Source: Sulfuritalea sp. (lineage in GTDB: Bacteria; Pseudomonadota; Gammaproteobacteria; Burkholderiales; Rhodocyclaceae). Taken from it: a stretch of 64,000 bases of DNA. The translations under genes were made by a program, and so were the position numbers. A model generated the notes under the pieces. It made no database searches. It saw only the letters and a list, made by a program, of their open reading frames with translations, and was not told the origin of the DNA. The first letter of the stretch is position 1. Every line of letters starts with the position of its first letter. Below, one piece after another: positions 44,037 through 53,453 of the stretch. The stretch covers positions 1 through 64,000 of the forward strand of contig JADJUP010000016.1 of the NCBI GenBank assembly GCA_016716965.1. Reading direction: 5' to 3'.

Positions 44037-45905
44037 ATGTGGCAGCTTGACGGCAAACGCTACTGGGCTGAGGAACGCACCGTCGTTCCCGGCGACAACA
44101 TGGCCGAGATGTTCTGGAACGGCGTCGCCCAACGTGGCGAGCTGACGCTGTTCCGGCAGAAGAAGTACGGCTTGTGGCAGAGCCTGTCGTGGAACCAGGT
44201 CGGCGCCATCGTACGCGAGGCCGGCATGGGCCTGATCGAGCTCGGCTTCGACATCGGCGAGACTGCCTCGATACTGGGTAATACGCGCCAGGAATGGCTG
44301 TTCTCCGACCTCGCCGTGCTTTCCTGCGGCGGTGTCAGCTCCGGCATCTATCCGACCGACGCCTCACCCCAGGTCGAGTACCTGACCGGCGATTCCAATT
44401 CCGTACTGATCTTCGTCGAGGATGACGAGCAGCTCGACAAGGTGCTGGAAGTGCGCGAGCGCCTGCCGCTCCTGCGCCGCATCGTGGTCTGGGAAATGGA
44501 GGGCCTGCGCGACCTGCACGACGAACAGGTGATCAGCTTCGAGCGCCTGCGCGAACTGGGCCGCGAACGCCTCGCGCGACTGGGCCAGGCGGCGGCCGAT
44601 GCCGAATGGCAGGCGCGCATTGCGGCGCGCAAGCCCGAAGACCTGGCGATCCTGATCTACACCTCGGGCACCACGGGCAAGCCCAAGGGCGCGATGCTCT
44701 CGCACGCCAACCTGCTGTCGGCGGTGAAGAGCTTCAATCGCGCCACGGCGCAGAACGAAGACGACGAGCGCATGTGCTTCCTGCCGCTGTGCCACGTCGC
44801 CGAGCGTTCCAGCGGTGCCTATTTCTCGCTCTACACCGGCACCAGACTCAACTTCGTCGAGAACCCGGAGACCATCCCCGAGAACGTGCGCGAGATCGCG
44901 CCCACCGTGTTCGGCGCCGTGCCGCGCGTCTGGGAGAAGTTCTATTCCGGCGTCAGCATCGCGCTCAAGGAATCGAATGCCTTCGAGCAATGGGCCTACA
45001 AGCTGGCGATCGGCATCGGCCTGGAAAAGGTGCGCCGCTACGAAAAGGGCGAGGCGATCGGGCAAGGGCTGGAGTTCGCCCACTGGCTGGCGCGGGCGCT
45101 GGTGCTGAACAATGTGAGGAAGCTGATCGGCATCCATCGCAGCCGCATGCTGATCACCGGTGCGGCGCCGATCTCGCCGGACCTGGTGCGCTGGTACATG
45201 GCGCTGGGCGTGCCGATGCTGGAAGTCTGGGGCATGACCGAGACCGGCAGCGTCGCCGTCGGCACGCCGATCGAGCGCATCAAGCCCGGCTCCATCGGCA
45301 TCGCCAACGCGCCCAACGAGGTGCGCCTGTCCGACGAAGGCGAGATCCTGGTGCGCGGGCCGAACGTCTTCATGGGCTACCTCAACCAGCCGGAGAAGAC
45401 CGCCGAGACCATCGATGCCGAGGGCTGGCTGCATACCGGCGACGTCGGCACGGTGGATGGCGACGGCTACTTCCGCATCTCCGACCGCCTCAAGGACATC
45501 ATCATCACCGCCGGCGGCAAGAACATCACGCCTTCGGAGATCGAGAACCAGATCAAGTTCTCGCCCTATGTCACCGACGCCGTGGTCATCGGCGACAAGA
45601 AGCCCTACCTGGTCTGCCTGATCATGATCGACCAGGAGAACGTCGAGAAATTCGCCCAGGACCACGACGTGCCTTTCTCCAACTACGCCAGCCTGACCCG
45701 GGCGACGGAGGTGCAGAAGCTGATCGAGGGCGAGATCGAGCGGGTCAACAAGCAGTTCGCGCGCGTCGAGCAGGTCAAGAAGTTCCGCCTGATCGAGAAG
45801 AAGCTCGGTGCCGAGGACGAGGAACTGACCCCGACCATGAAATTGAAGCGTAAGCTAGTCAGCCAAAAGTATGCGGAGCTGATCGAGTCGATGTACAGCG
45901 ATTAG
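44037..45905 (+). CDS. AMP-dependent acyl-CoA synthetase
   Basis: 622-aa adenylate-forming ligase (FadD/ACSL-like): P-loop YTSGTTGKPKGAMLSH, acyl/AMP block GMTETGSVAVGTP, GWLHTGDVGTVDGDGYF, and LKDIIITAGGKNITPSEIEN. It activates a fatty or other carboxylic acid with ATP and CoA. Placement between the LIV ATPases and the binding protein suggests it activates the imported substrate, so the transporter probably carries an organic acid rather than an amino acid. Confidence 0.92.
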   Translation: MWQLDGKRYWAEERTVVPGDNMAEMFWNGVAQRGELTLFRQKKYGLWQSLSWNQVGAIVREAGMGLIELGFDIGETASILGNTRQEWLFSDLAVLSCGGVSSGIYPTDASPQVEYLTGDSNSVLIFVEDDEQLDKVLEVRERLPLLRRIVVWEMEGLRDLHDEQVISFERLRELGRERLARLGQAAADAEWQARIAARKPEDLAILIYTSGTTGKPKGAMLSHANLLSAVKSFNRATAQNEDDERMCFLPLCHVAERSSGAYFSLYTGTRLNFVENPETIPENVREIAPTVFGAVPRVWEKFYSGVSIALKESNAFEQWAYKLAIGIGLEKVRRYEKGEAIGQGLEFAHWLARALVLNNVRKLIGIHRSRMLITGAAPISPDLVRWYMALGVPMLEVWGMTETGSVAVGTPIERIKPGSIGIANAPNEVRLSDEGEILVRGPNVFMGYLNQPEKTAETIDAEGWLHTGDVGTVDGDGYFRISDRLKDIIITAGGKNITPSEIENQIKFSPYVTDAVVIGDKKPYLVCLIMIDQENVEKFAQDHDVPFSNYASLTRATEVQKLIEGEIERVNKQFARVEQVKKFRLIEKKLGAEDEELTPTMKLKRKLVSQKYAELIESMYSD

Positions 45906-45942
45906 CCCGATTGATTCACATTACCCATAACGAGGAGAAACC

Positions 45943-47121
45943 ATGAAGACAAGCATGAAACTGGCCGTCGCGGCGCTGGCCGTCGCAGGAGTCGGCGCCG
46001 GCACCACGGCGATCGCCGCCGAGCAGATGGGCGTAAGCAAGAACGAGATCGTGATCGGCACCATCCAGGATCTTTCCGGCCCGCTGGCCGGCTTCGGCAA
46101 GGCCCTGCGCTTCGGCATGCAGATGCGCGTCGACGAGATCAACGAGGCCGGCGGCATCAATGGCCGCAAGCTCAAGTTCATCGCCGAGGACAGTGGCTAC
46201 GATCCGAAGAAGGGCCTGCTCGCCGCGCAGAAGATGGTGCAGCAGGACAAGCTGTTCGCCATGGTCGGCACCATCGGCACGGCGGTGAACCTCGCCACCT
46301 TCCCCACCCTGTTCGACAAGGGCGTGATGAACCTCTTCCCGCTCACTGCCGCGCGCGAAATGTACGAGCCGCTGCACAAGCTGAAGTTCTCGTTCGCTGC
46401 GCCCTACTACAACCAGATGCGCAAGGGAATTCCATGGATGGTCAAGGAGCGCGGCTCGAAGAAGTTCTGCGTCATCTACCAGGATGACGACTTCGGCACC
46501 GAGGTGCTGAAAGGCGCCGAGGACGGCCTCAAGGACATCAACATGAGCTTCGCCGAAAAGACCTCCTTCAAGCGCGGCGCGACCGACTTCTCGGCGCAGG
46601 TGTCGAAGATGAAGGCGGCGGATTGCGACACCGTGGTACTCGGAACCATCATCCGCGAAACCATCGGCACCATCGGCACGGCGCGCAAGATGGGCTGGAA
46701 CCCGAACTTCGTCGGCTCTTCGGCGGCCTACACCGACCTGATCCACAAGCTCGGCGGCAAGGCCATGGACGGGCTGTATGCCTTCCACCAGGTGGCCGTA
46801 CCCTATGCCGATGACTCGTCGAAGAACGTGCGCGACTGGTTCGCGTCCTACAAGACCAAGTTCAAGGAAGAGCCGGGCCTGTTCTCGGCATACGGCTACG
46901 TGGCGATGGACATGTTCGTGCAGACGGCGAAGAAGACGGGGCCGAACCTGACCACGGACAACTTCATCAAGACGCTGGAGTCCACCACCTTCTCGCGCGA
47001 CATGTTCGGCAGCCCCGAGTACAAGTTCGGTCCCAAGCAGCACCTGGGCAACGACAAGTCCAAGGTCGGCCAGATCCAGAACGGCCGCTGGGTGGCAGTG
47101 ACCGACTACCTCGCGCAATAG
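45943..47121 (+). CDS. LIV-type ABC substrate-binding protein
   Basis: 392-aa periplasmic binding protein with a signal peptide (KLAVAALAVAGVGAGTTAIAA, cleaved before E-Q) and the type I fold: IVIGTIQDLSGPLAGFGKAL, EINEAGGINGRKLKFIAED, LAAQKMVQQDKLFAMVGTIG. Resembles binding proteins for aromatic or fatty acids more than LivJ. GAGGAG ribosome site. The gene ends the operon at a strong terminator. The signal-peptide V-G-A-G-T-T-A coincides with a weak match to the dispersed repeat. Confidence 0.92.
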   Translation: MKTSMKLAVAALAVAGVGAGTTAIAAEQMGVSKNEIVIGTIQDLSGPLAGFGKALRFGMQMRVDEINEAGGINGRKLKFIAEDSGYDPKKGLLAAQKMVQQDKLFAMVGTIGTAVNLATFPTLFDKGVMNLFPLTAAREMYEPLHKLKFSFAAPYYNQMRKGIPWMVKERGSKKFCVIYQDDDFGTEVLKGAEDGLKDINMSFAEKTSFKRGATDFSAQVSKMKAADCDTVVLGTIIRETIGTIGTARKMGWNPNFVGSSAAYTDLIHKLGGKAMDGLYAFHQVAVPYADDSSKNVRDWFASYKTKFKEEPGLFSAYGYVAMDMFVQTAKKTGPNLTTDNFIKTLESTTFSRDMFGSPEYKFGPKQHLGNDKSKVGQIQNGRWVAVTDYLAQ

Positions 47122-47149
47122 CCTTCCGCCGTTTCGGGCATTGGAGATG

Positions 47150-47183
47150 AAAACGGGCGTCCCTTGGGACGCCCGTTTTCTTT
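47150..47183 (+). terminator. Intrinsic terminator of the liv operon
   Basis: Perfect 14-bp arms AAAACGGGCGTCCC / GGGACGCCCGTTTT around TT, followed by CTTT. 29 bp after the binding-protein stop; probably works for the minus-strand gene at 47230 as well because the arms are flanked by A and T runs. Confidence 0.92.
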
Positions 47184-47229
47184 GCAGGAATTAGGTCGGG
47201 AATGCCGCCCTGCCTGGATTTACAGCGAC

Positions 47230-47802
47230 TCAGCGGCAGCGCGCGATCTCGGCGTCGGTCATCACCGGTTTCAGCACGCAGCGGGGCGCGACATCGGTCT
47301 GCTGCCGCGCGAGTTCCTTCTTCTTTTTCTCCGCTGCCTGGCGGGCCGCTTCCTGCTTGCGGTCTTCCTCGGCTTCCCTGGCAAGTCGTTCGAGGTCCTC
47401 GGCCTTGCGCTTTTCATCCGCCCGGCGTTTTTCGTCGGCGATCCGCGCCAGTTCCACCTGCCGGCTTTGCCTGTCCATTTCGCGTTGCGAATCGTCGGGC
47501 GAACTGTTCGCCGCGGCGGATCCCGCAACTGCACCCGCTGCGGCGCCGACGGCGGCTCCGGCTGCGACGCCGGCCGACGACGATCCGCCGGAAGAATAGC
47601 CGCTGGTGTTGATGTTCACCCTAATCTCCCTGCCCGCCGCCGACTTCACCTCGTCGCGATCCGCGCTCTTTGTCGCAGGGGACGGCGAACTCGCGCTCGA
47701 CTTCGAGGACGACGAGCGGCTGCCGGCACGGGCAGCCTCGCTGGCGGTGGCGACGCATAACAGCATTGCCGCGACGACGGCGTGGATTCTGGTGGCGTTC
47801 AT
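47230..47802 (-). CDS. Exported coiled-coil hypothetical protein
   Basis: 190 aa: signal peptide (AVVAAMLLCVATASEAARA), Ser-rich region, Gly/Ala zipper (AGVAAGAAVGAAAGAVAGSAAA), a highly charged helix (QVELARIADEKRRADEKRKA, EKKKKELARQQ), and a C-terminal Cys pair (PRCVLKPVMTDAEIARCR). No family recognised. The glycine zipper suggests membrane association or oligomerisation in the envelope. Convergent with the liv operon. Confidence 0.75.
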   Translation of the reverse strand: MNATRIHAVVAAMLLCVATASEAARAGSRSSSSKSSASSPSPATKSADRDEVKSAAGREIRVNINTSGYSSGGSSSAGVAAGAAVGAAAGAVAGSAAANSSPDDSQREMDRQSRQVELARIADEKRRADEKRKAEDLERLAREAEEDRKQEAARQAAEKKKKELARQQTDVAPRCVLKPVMTDAEIARCR

Positions 47803-47837
47803 GATGCGTGGCTCGACAGGAAAATTGATGGAAGGCT

Positions 47838-49352
47838 TCAGTTATCGGGTTTGCAACCCTCGGCGCAACAGCGCCCGGGCTGGCGACCGATGGCGATGCG
47901 GCGCCGCGAGTCGGACAGCATACCCCGGTCAAGCAGATTTTCAAGCAGTTCGACGCGATCGGCCAAGGGGTAGCGGCGGAAGATCTCCTTCTTCATCGCC
48001 GCCGGCGAGCCGCCGCCGTGCAGGCTGATCACCGAGTACCAGCCGGCCTGGTAGGAGGCGGTCAGGTCCTCGATGAAGCGCGCCACGGCGATGCGCTTTT
48101 CGTAGGGCACGTCGGAGCGCGCCGTCAGCACCTCCGAGATGCGCCCGGCGGTGGCCGGGTTGTGATCCTCGTCCGGCCCCGGCAAGGTGACGATCAGGCC
48201 GCCCGAGACTTCGTGCGCCAGGCGCTGCATGTCGTAGATCTGCGTCGCCAGCAGGAGCTTGCCAATGTTGGAAAACACCGCGTCGGGCATGGTGATGCCG
48301 CCGGCTTCCTGCGTCGCATATACCGAGGCGGCGACACCGCAGGCGTAAAAGCCTTCGACGATCTTGATCAGGTCGGTCATCGCCTCGCGCAGGCCGTGGG
48401 CGCGCTCGGTATCGAGGCCGTTGGCCTCGGTCATCAGCGTGCCGGCGCCGATCAGCAGGTCGCCGTAGCCGGCGCGCGCGGCGATGCAGGTGTGGCGGTG
48501 GTGGGTGGCGTAGGCGTAGGTGAGTTCCTCGCTGTGGCGCCACTCGCCGGCGAGGAAGACCCGCTCCCAGGGCACGAAGACCCTGTCGAACAGGCACACC
48601 GCGGTGCTCTGGCCGAAGCGGTTGGAAAACAGCGCGGCCGCCTCGCCCGGCCGACCCGCCGGGCGCGCCACCAGGGTCAGTCCGGCGACGTCGATCGGCA
48701 CCGCGCAACAGACCGCGAACTCGGCATCGGCCTCGGTCATGGCGCGGCCGGGCATCACCAGCAGTTCATGCATGTAGGGGCCGCCGGTGACGATGGCCTT
48801 GGTGCCGGAGATCACGATGCCGTCGGCGCGGCGTTCGACGATATGCACGTAGGCATCGGGATTGGCCTGGGCGTGCGGCCGCTTCGAGCGATCTCCCTTG
48901 GCATCGGTCATGGCGATGCCGACGGACAGGTCGGCATCGCGGATGTGGTCGTAGTAGGCCTGGGCACGATCAAGGTACTCGCTGCCGTGCTCCGCATCGA
49001 TCGCCGCCGCGCCCTGCAGGATGCCGGCCATGGCGTCGCCGGCGAGGTAGCGCTGGGCGCAGCCGGTGTAGCGGCAGATCAGGCGGATCGCCTCCAGCTT
49101 CTGCAGCAGTTCATCGTTGCTGCGCGGCACGTGCAGCATGCGGTTGTAATCCTTGCCGCCAGCGGCAGCCGCTACGCGCATCAGCACGGCTGTGTCCTCG
49201 CGCAGGGCGAAGTCGTAGCTGAGGCCGACGGCATTGACGCCCGGCAGCAGGGCCGGTTCGTCTGCCACCGAACTCACGGTACGTCCGTCGACATAAACGC
49301 ACGGCTTGAGCCGGCGCAGGGATTCGGCGTATTCGTCGGCAGACATCAACAT
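47838..49352 (-). CDS. HpaB-family flavoprotein (4-hydroxyphenylacetate 3-hydroxylase / 4-hydroxybutyryl-CoA dehydratase fold)
   Basis: 504-aa protein with the acyl-CoA-dehydrogenase-like HpaB fold: GVNAVGLSYDFALRED, ISGTKAIVTGGPYMHELLV, VFVPWERVFLAGEW, YGDLLIGAGTLMTEANG, NIGKLLLATQIYDMQRLAHE. Radical 4-hydroxybutyryl-CoA dehydratases need three Cys and one His for their [4Fe-4S] cluster. Here the region HHRHTCIAARAGYGD seems to lack Cys at the expected position, so a monooxygenase or redox-neutral role is as likely. ATG 49352 with AAGGAGA upstream. Divergent from cbbQ. Confidence 0.8.
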   Translation of the reverse strand: MLMSADEYAESLRRLKPCVYVDGRTVSSVADEPALLPGVNAVGLSYDFALREDTAVLMRVAAAAGGKDYNRMLHVPRSNDELLQKLEAIRLICRYTGCAQRYLAGDAMAGILQGAAAIDAEHGSEYLDRAQAYYDHIRDADLSVGIAMTDAKGDRSKRPHAQANPDAYVHIVERRADGIVISGTKAIVTGGPYMHELLVMPGRAMTEADAEFAVCCAVPIDVAGLTLVARPAGRPGEAAALFSNRFGQSTAVCLFDRVFVPWERVFLAGEWRHSEELTYAYATHHRHTCIAARAGYGDLLIGAGTLMTEANGLDTERAHGLREAMTDLIKIVEGFYACGVAASVYATQEAGGITMPDAVFSNIGKLLLATQIYDMQRLAHEVSGGLIVTLPGPDEDHNPATAGRISEVLTARSDVPYEKRIAVARFIEDLTASYQAGWYSVISLHGGGSPAAMKKEIFRRYPLADRVELLENLLDRGMLSDSRRRIAIGRQPGRCCAEGCKPDN

Positions 49353-49445
49353 GGGTTTCTCCTTGGCCTGACAGCGGATACTAGCCGCCGAAGCTGCTAA
49401 AGTGAAGCCAGCCGGCAGGCCAAGACCGGTACAGGAACGGACCCC

Positions 49446-50267
49446 ATGAATCGACCCCACATGCACGCCCTGGCCCCGGAGCTCGAAACCTTCGCCGCCG
49501 AACCCTACTACCAGCCTGTCGGGCACGAACTCGAACTGTTCGCGGCGGCGGCGAAAAAGAAGCTGCCGGTCCTGCTCAAGGGCCCCACCGGTTGCGGCAA
49601 GACGCGCTTCGTCGAATACATGGCCTGGAAGCTCGGCCGGCCGCTGGTCACCGTCGCCTGCCACGACGACCTCACCAGCGCCGACCTGGTCGGGCGGTAT
49701 CTCCTGGCCGGCGAGGAAACCGTCTGGCTCGACGGGCCGCTGACCGCCGCGGTGCGCGCCGGCGCCATCTGCTACCTCGACGAAGTGGTCGAGGCGCGCA
49801 AGGACACCACCGTGGTGATCCATCCCCTGACCGACACGCGCCGCGTGCTGCCGGTGGAAAAGCGCGGCGAACTGGTGCGCGCGCCCGACGACTTCCTGCT
49901 GGTGGTCTCCTACAACCCCGGTTACCAGAGCGTGTTGAAGGAACTCAAGCAGAGCACCCGCCAGCGCTTCGTCGCGCTCGATTTCGATTACCCGCCGGCC
50001 GAACTCGAAGCCGCCATCGTCGCGCGCGAAACCGGCATCGACGGCGGGCTCGCCGCGCAGCTGGTCAAGCTCGCCGGCCTCACGCGCAACCTCAAGGGCC
50101 AGGGCCTCGACGAAGGCGCCAGCACGCGCCTGCTGGTCCATGCCGGACACCTGATCGCCGCCGGCGTGGCGCCGCGCGATGCCTGCCAGGCCGCGATCGG
50201 CCGCGCGCTCTCTGATGACGGCGACGCGGTGGCTTCGGTCGACGACCTGATCCGTGCCGTCTTCTGA
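49446..50267 (+). CDS. CbbQ/NorQ-type MoxR AAA+ ATPase
   Basis: 273-aa AAA+ protein: Walker A LKGPTGCGKTRFVEYMAWKL, Walker B GAICYLDEVVEARKDT, sensor region VVSYNPGYQ, arginine-finger region STRQRFVALDFDYP, and a C-terminal CbbQ domain. With the VWA partner it forms an activase that remodels a metalloenzyme such as Rubisco (CbbQO) or nitric oxide reductase (NorQD). Neither client is in the window. GTG of the VWA gene overlaps its end by 14 bp. Confidence 0.9.
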   Translation: MNRPHMHALAPELETFAAEPYYQPVGHELELFAAAAKKKLPVLLKGPTGCGKTRFVEYMAWKLGRPLVTVACHDDLTSADLVGRYLLAGEETVWLDGPLTAAVRAGAICYLDEVVEARKDTTVVIHPLTDTRRVLPVEKRGELVRAPDDFLLVVSYNPGYQSVLKELKQSTRQRFVALDFDYPPAELEAAIVARETGIDGGLAAQLVKLAGLTRNLKGQGLDEGASTRLLVHAGHLIAAGVAPRDACQAAIGRALSDDGDAVASVDDLIRAVF

Positions 50268-52321
50268 ACCGGACCGCCTCGGCGGCGAGGAACTGGGCGC
50301 GCGCCTCGACGCCATTTTCAGTTTCGATGTTTCTTCCGGCCGCAGCTACCAGGAACTGATCGACGCGCTGGCCCCGCAGCCGCGCGACGAGCAGGAATTC
50401 GCGCTGCACTGGGCCCAGGTCGCCGCGCGCACCCACCTCGAAATTGCCTACCTGGCGGTGCTGCTGGCGCCGCAGGCCCTGCGCCGCCTCAGCCGGCGGC
50501 AGGCCGAAGCCTGGCTGGTGGCCGCGCTGGAAGGCTTCGACCGCAGCGGCCTGCGCACGGCCGTGGTGCGCCTGCGCGACATCGAAGGCTTTGCCCGCGG
50601 CGCGCGCGGCGAGGTGCTCGCGCTGCAGGACGTCGATGCGCGGCTGGGACGCTTCCTTCAGGGCCTGTCCGGACGCAACCTGCGCATCGCGGCGGCGGAG
50701 GCGGCATGGACCGACACCGAAACCGTGTTCCTGCCGCCCGCCATCGCGGCGGCCGGCCGCGAGGCCGGCACCGAACGTTACAAGGCCATGGCCGCCCTGC
50801 TCTGGGCCCAGGCCCGCTACGGCACCTTCAATGTCGATCTCGATGCCGCGCTGCCGGACGGCCCCGGGCGCGACGCCGCGCTGGCCTGGCTGGCACTGCT
50901 CGAAGCCCTGCGCCTCGGTGCGAGACTGGGGCGGGAGCTGCCCGGAATGCGCGAGGAACTGGTGGCCATGCTGCACGACCTGCCGCCGCAACTGGATTCG
51001 GCGCGCGCCGTGCTCGCCGCGTCGCAGGCGGGCGTGGCCGACAGCCTGGAGTGGCTGCGGCAACGGCCGCAGTTGCTGGCCGATCTGCCGCAGGGGTGTG
51101 GGTGGCTGGGCGCCTTGCGTCCGGACGAAGCGCGGCGCCTGCGCGATGCGCGCATCCGGCAGCAGGCGGAAGTGCTGCGCCTGTCGGTCGCCGAACTGCT
51201 GGAATCGCTGCGCGAGGAGAAGGCCGCAAGCCAGCTCGACCTGGAGGCGGACGCGGAGCGGCTCGAAGTGAAGGTGATGGTCGACGGCCAGGAACTGACG
51301 CTGCCGCCCGAAGGCCTCGCCGCGGCCCAGTCGCTGATCCAGGACCTCGGCGAGATCCCGCCCGAGCTGCTGGTCGCCGCTGGCGAAGCGCCCTGGAAGC
51401 CGGCCGACAGGCCCGCCGGCGGCGCCGGCGCGACCATGGAAACCCGCGCCGACCTGCTGCTCGACGAATGGGACTACCGGCGCCAGGCCTACCGGCGCGG
51501 CTGGTGCCATGTCTATCTGCATACCGTCGGCGGCGACGACCTCGCCTACGTCCCGGCAGTACGCGCCCGTCATGCGCCGCTGGTGCGCCAGTTGCGGCGC
51601 CGCTTCGAGGCCATGCGCGGCGAGGACCGCATCCTGCGCCGCCAGGCCGACGGCCCCGAGGTGGACATGGATGCTTTGGTCGAAGCCATTGCCGACCGCC
51701 GCGGCGGCGCCGAGCCCGGCCCGCGCCTGTTCTGCCGCCGCCAGCGCGACGAACGCTCGCTGGCCGCCGCCTTCCTGGTCGACATGAGCGGCAGCACCGA
51801 AGGCTGGATCAACGATGCCGAGCGCGAAGCACTCGTCATGCTCTGCGAGGCGCTGGAAATGCTCGACGACCGCTATGCGATCTGGGGCTTTCTCGGGCTG
51901 GACGCGGACGCGCTGCGACCTCTACCGCATCAAGGAATTCGACGAAGCCTACGGCGCCGAGGTGCACTCGCGCATCGCCGCGATCAGGCCGCGCGACTAC
52001 ACGCGCATGGGCCCGCCGATCCGTTACCTGACGCGGCGCCTGCTCGGCGAACCGGCGAAGCATCGCCTGCTGGTCAGCCTGTCCGACGGCCGGCCGGACG
52101 ATTTCGGCGACGACTACCGCAGCCAGTACGGCATCGAGGACACCCGCCAGGCGCTGCTCGAAGCGCGCCAGGCCGGCGTGCGCTCCTACTGCGTGACGCT
52201 CGACCGCAGCGGCCCCGACTACCTCAAGCACATGTACGGCCCGGCGGCCTACTCCGTGCTCGACGACGTGCGCAAGCTGCCGCTGAAGATCGCCGACATC
52301 TATCGCAAGCTGACCATCTGA
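50254..52321 (+). pseudogene. CbbO/NorD-type VWA protein, frameshifted
   Basis: Long helical N-terminal region followed by a C-terminal von Willebrand A domain with MIDAS motif VDMSGSTEGWI (D-x-S-x-S). After IWGF at about 51889-51891 the proper sequence continues in another frame (FSGWTRTRCDLYRIKEFDEAYG, RPRDYTRMGPPIRYLT, LLVSLSDGRPDDFGDDY). One extra T in CTTTC accounts for it. GTG start overlaps the ATPase gene. If the shift is real, the MIDAS domain is cut in half and the activase pair is dead. Confidence 0.82.
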
Positions 52322-52628
52322 CGCAACGCGCTGCCCACAGAGCGAAGTCCTGCCGCAGGTCAGGCCCAGAAGTCGGCGCTGATGAAGCCCTGCCCAGCAG
52401 GGCGGTCGCGCAAAGCAGGCTCTCCTCGCGGCGGCGTCCGCAAAATCGGCGACGGCCTATGGCCGGACTGCTTGGCGGTGCGGCCCATGGCGGCATCCGA
52501 CCAGGAAGAACTAATCAAAAACTGCCAACGAGATTCCGGTTCTCGGCCATTGCGGAGTGTCGACAATTCGAAGTCGATGCCCGGATCGCGCCTTTAGCTG
52601 ACTTAGCCTGCCCAGGAAAGCAGACGCT
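52322..52628. other. Gap between VWA gene and second cassette array
   Basis: About 300 bp with no convincing gene. It contains a half copy of the dispersed repeat (52371-52381, GAAGTCGGCGC then diverged). A minus-strand frame of 68 codons (52360-52566) has no recognisable similarity. Possibly decayed cassette material beyond the last R' box. Confidence 0.5.
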
Positions 52629-52698
52629 CAGGAACGTTCAAGCTTAGGGGCGCGAGCCGCTTTGCGGCGAAGCGTCCCTCTGGAGCGGCGGGTTAGCG
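52629..52698 (-). repeat. attC site 7
   Basis: Minus strand: R'' CGCTAAC, L'' CCGCCGCTCCAG, stem GGGACGCTTCGCCGC / AAAGCGGC.., R' GTTCCTG at 52635-52629. Stem core differs from the other sites. Confidence 0.8.
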
Positions 52699-52751
52699 GT
52701 CATGCGCGACCTTGGGGAGTCGAGCTTGCTGAAACAGATGTTGGATCGTGC

Positions 52752-53342
52752 TCACTTGGCATCTCCAATATTGGCGCTTACGATGGATTCTGAAAACCTA
52801 ATTAGTGCTACACGAGTTTCGTTGCCAGTCTCGCACTCGGAAGAATTGAGCCAGAACTTGTAGGCATCCCTGCCTTCACCCGTTGAAAATCCGATGCGAC
52901 GAACTGCGGCTTGGCCGCTAGCTTTGTCTTCGATTTCGTTTTTCCAACGGAAAAGCGTCAATCCTGCAATAGGGCGTGATTTCTCTACTTTCCAAACAAA
53001 TCGCTGATTCATGCTCATTGTTTTTGTGTAGTTCTCATCATTACCAATACGAGCGCCCCCGGTGGATTTGTCCTCTGTCAAAACTACCCCCGGGTTCTCC
53101 TTCTTCCACTGCTCGGGCGTCTTGTAAACCCAGAACCCCGCCTCGGTCGCACAGTAGTACTGATGCATCGCCACTGTCGGCATCCAGTCCCAGAAAGGAA
53201 TCAGGTACATCACAAGCGCCGCACCCCAGCCCCAGCACTTTGTGCTCTTTCTCTTATCTCTCGCGTAAGCAATGGCGCCTTTCACCACGACGATGCTGAT
53301 CAGCACGTAAAACGCCATTACCGCAAAAACGACGAGCCCCAT
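52752..53342 (-). CDS. Cassette-encoded membrane protein
   Basis: 196 aa, no family recognised. Two N-terminal hydrophobic segments (VVFAVMAFYVLISIVVVKGA and WGWGAALVMYLIPFWDWMPT), then a soluble domain with VYKTPEQWKKENPGVV, RFVWKVEKSRPIAGLTLFRW and WLNSSECETGNETRV. Flanked directly by attC sites, so it is a one-gene cassette. AT-richer than the chromosome around it. Confidence 0.7.
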   Translation of the reverse strand: MGLVVFAVMAFYVLISIVVVKGAIAYARDKRKSTKCWGWGAALVMYLIPFWDWMPTVAMHQYYCATEAGFWVYKTPEQWKKENPGVVLTEDKSTGGARIGNDENYTKTMSMNQRFVWKVEKSRPIAGLTLFRWKNEIEDKASGQAAVRRIGFSTGEGRDAYKFWLNSSECETGNETRVALIRFSESIVSANIGDAK

Positions 53343-53351
53343 TCTTTTGAC

Positions 53352-53421
53352 CGCTAACGTCGCAGCTCAGGGACGCTGCGCGGCATTATCGCGCAGCGTC
53401 CCCTGGAGCGTAGTGTTATGC
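53352..53421 (-). repeat. attC site 8
   Basis: Minus strand: R'' GCATAAC, L'' ACTACGCTCCAGG, near-perfect stem GGACGCTGCGCGATAATG / CCGCGCAGCGTCC, CTGAGCTGCGAC, R' GTTAGCG at 53358-53352. Very close to canonical proteobacterial attC structure. Confidence 0.9.
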
Positions 53422-53453
53422 CGCAATGACTCGAAGGCGAATGAGGGTCTCGA

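Noticed and set aside
45988..46011. GGAGTCGGCGC + CGGCACC + ACGGCG in the binding-protein signal peptide.
   Set aside because: A borderline match; Ala/Gly/Val/Thr-rich signal peptides can produce it by chance. Not counted as a firm copy.
47838..49352. Annotation as 4-hydroxybutyryl-CoA dehydratase.
   Set aside because: The expected Cys of the cluster-binding region appears to be absent, so only the superfamily is assigned.
49446..52321. Naming the ATPase and VWA genes norQ and norD.
   Set aside because: No norCB genes nearby, and CbbQ/CbbO are equally similar by eye.
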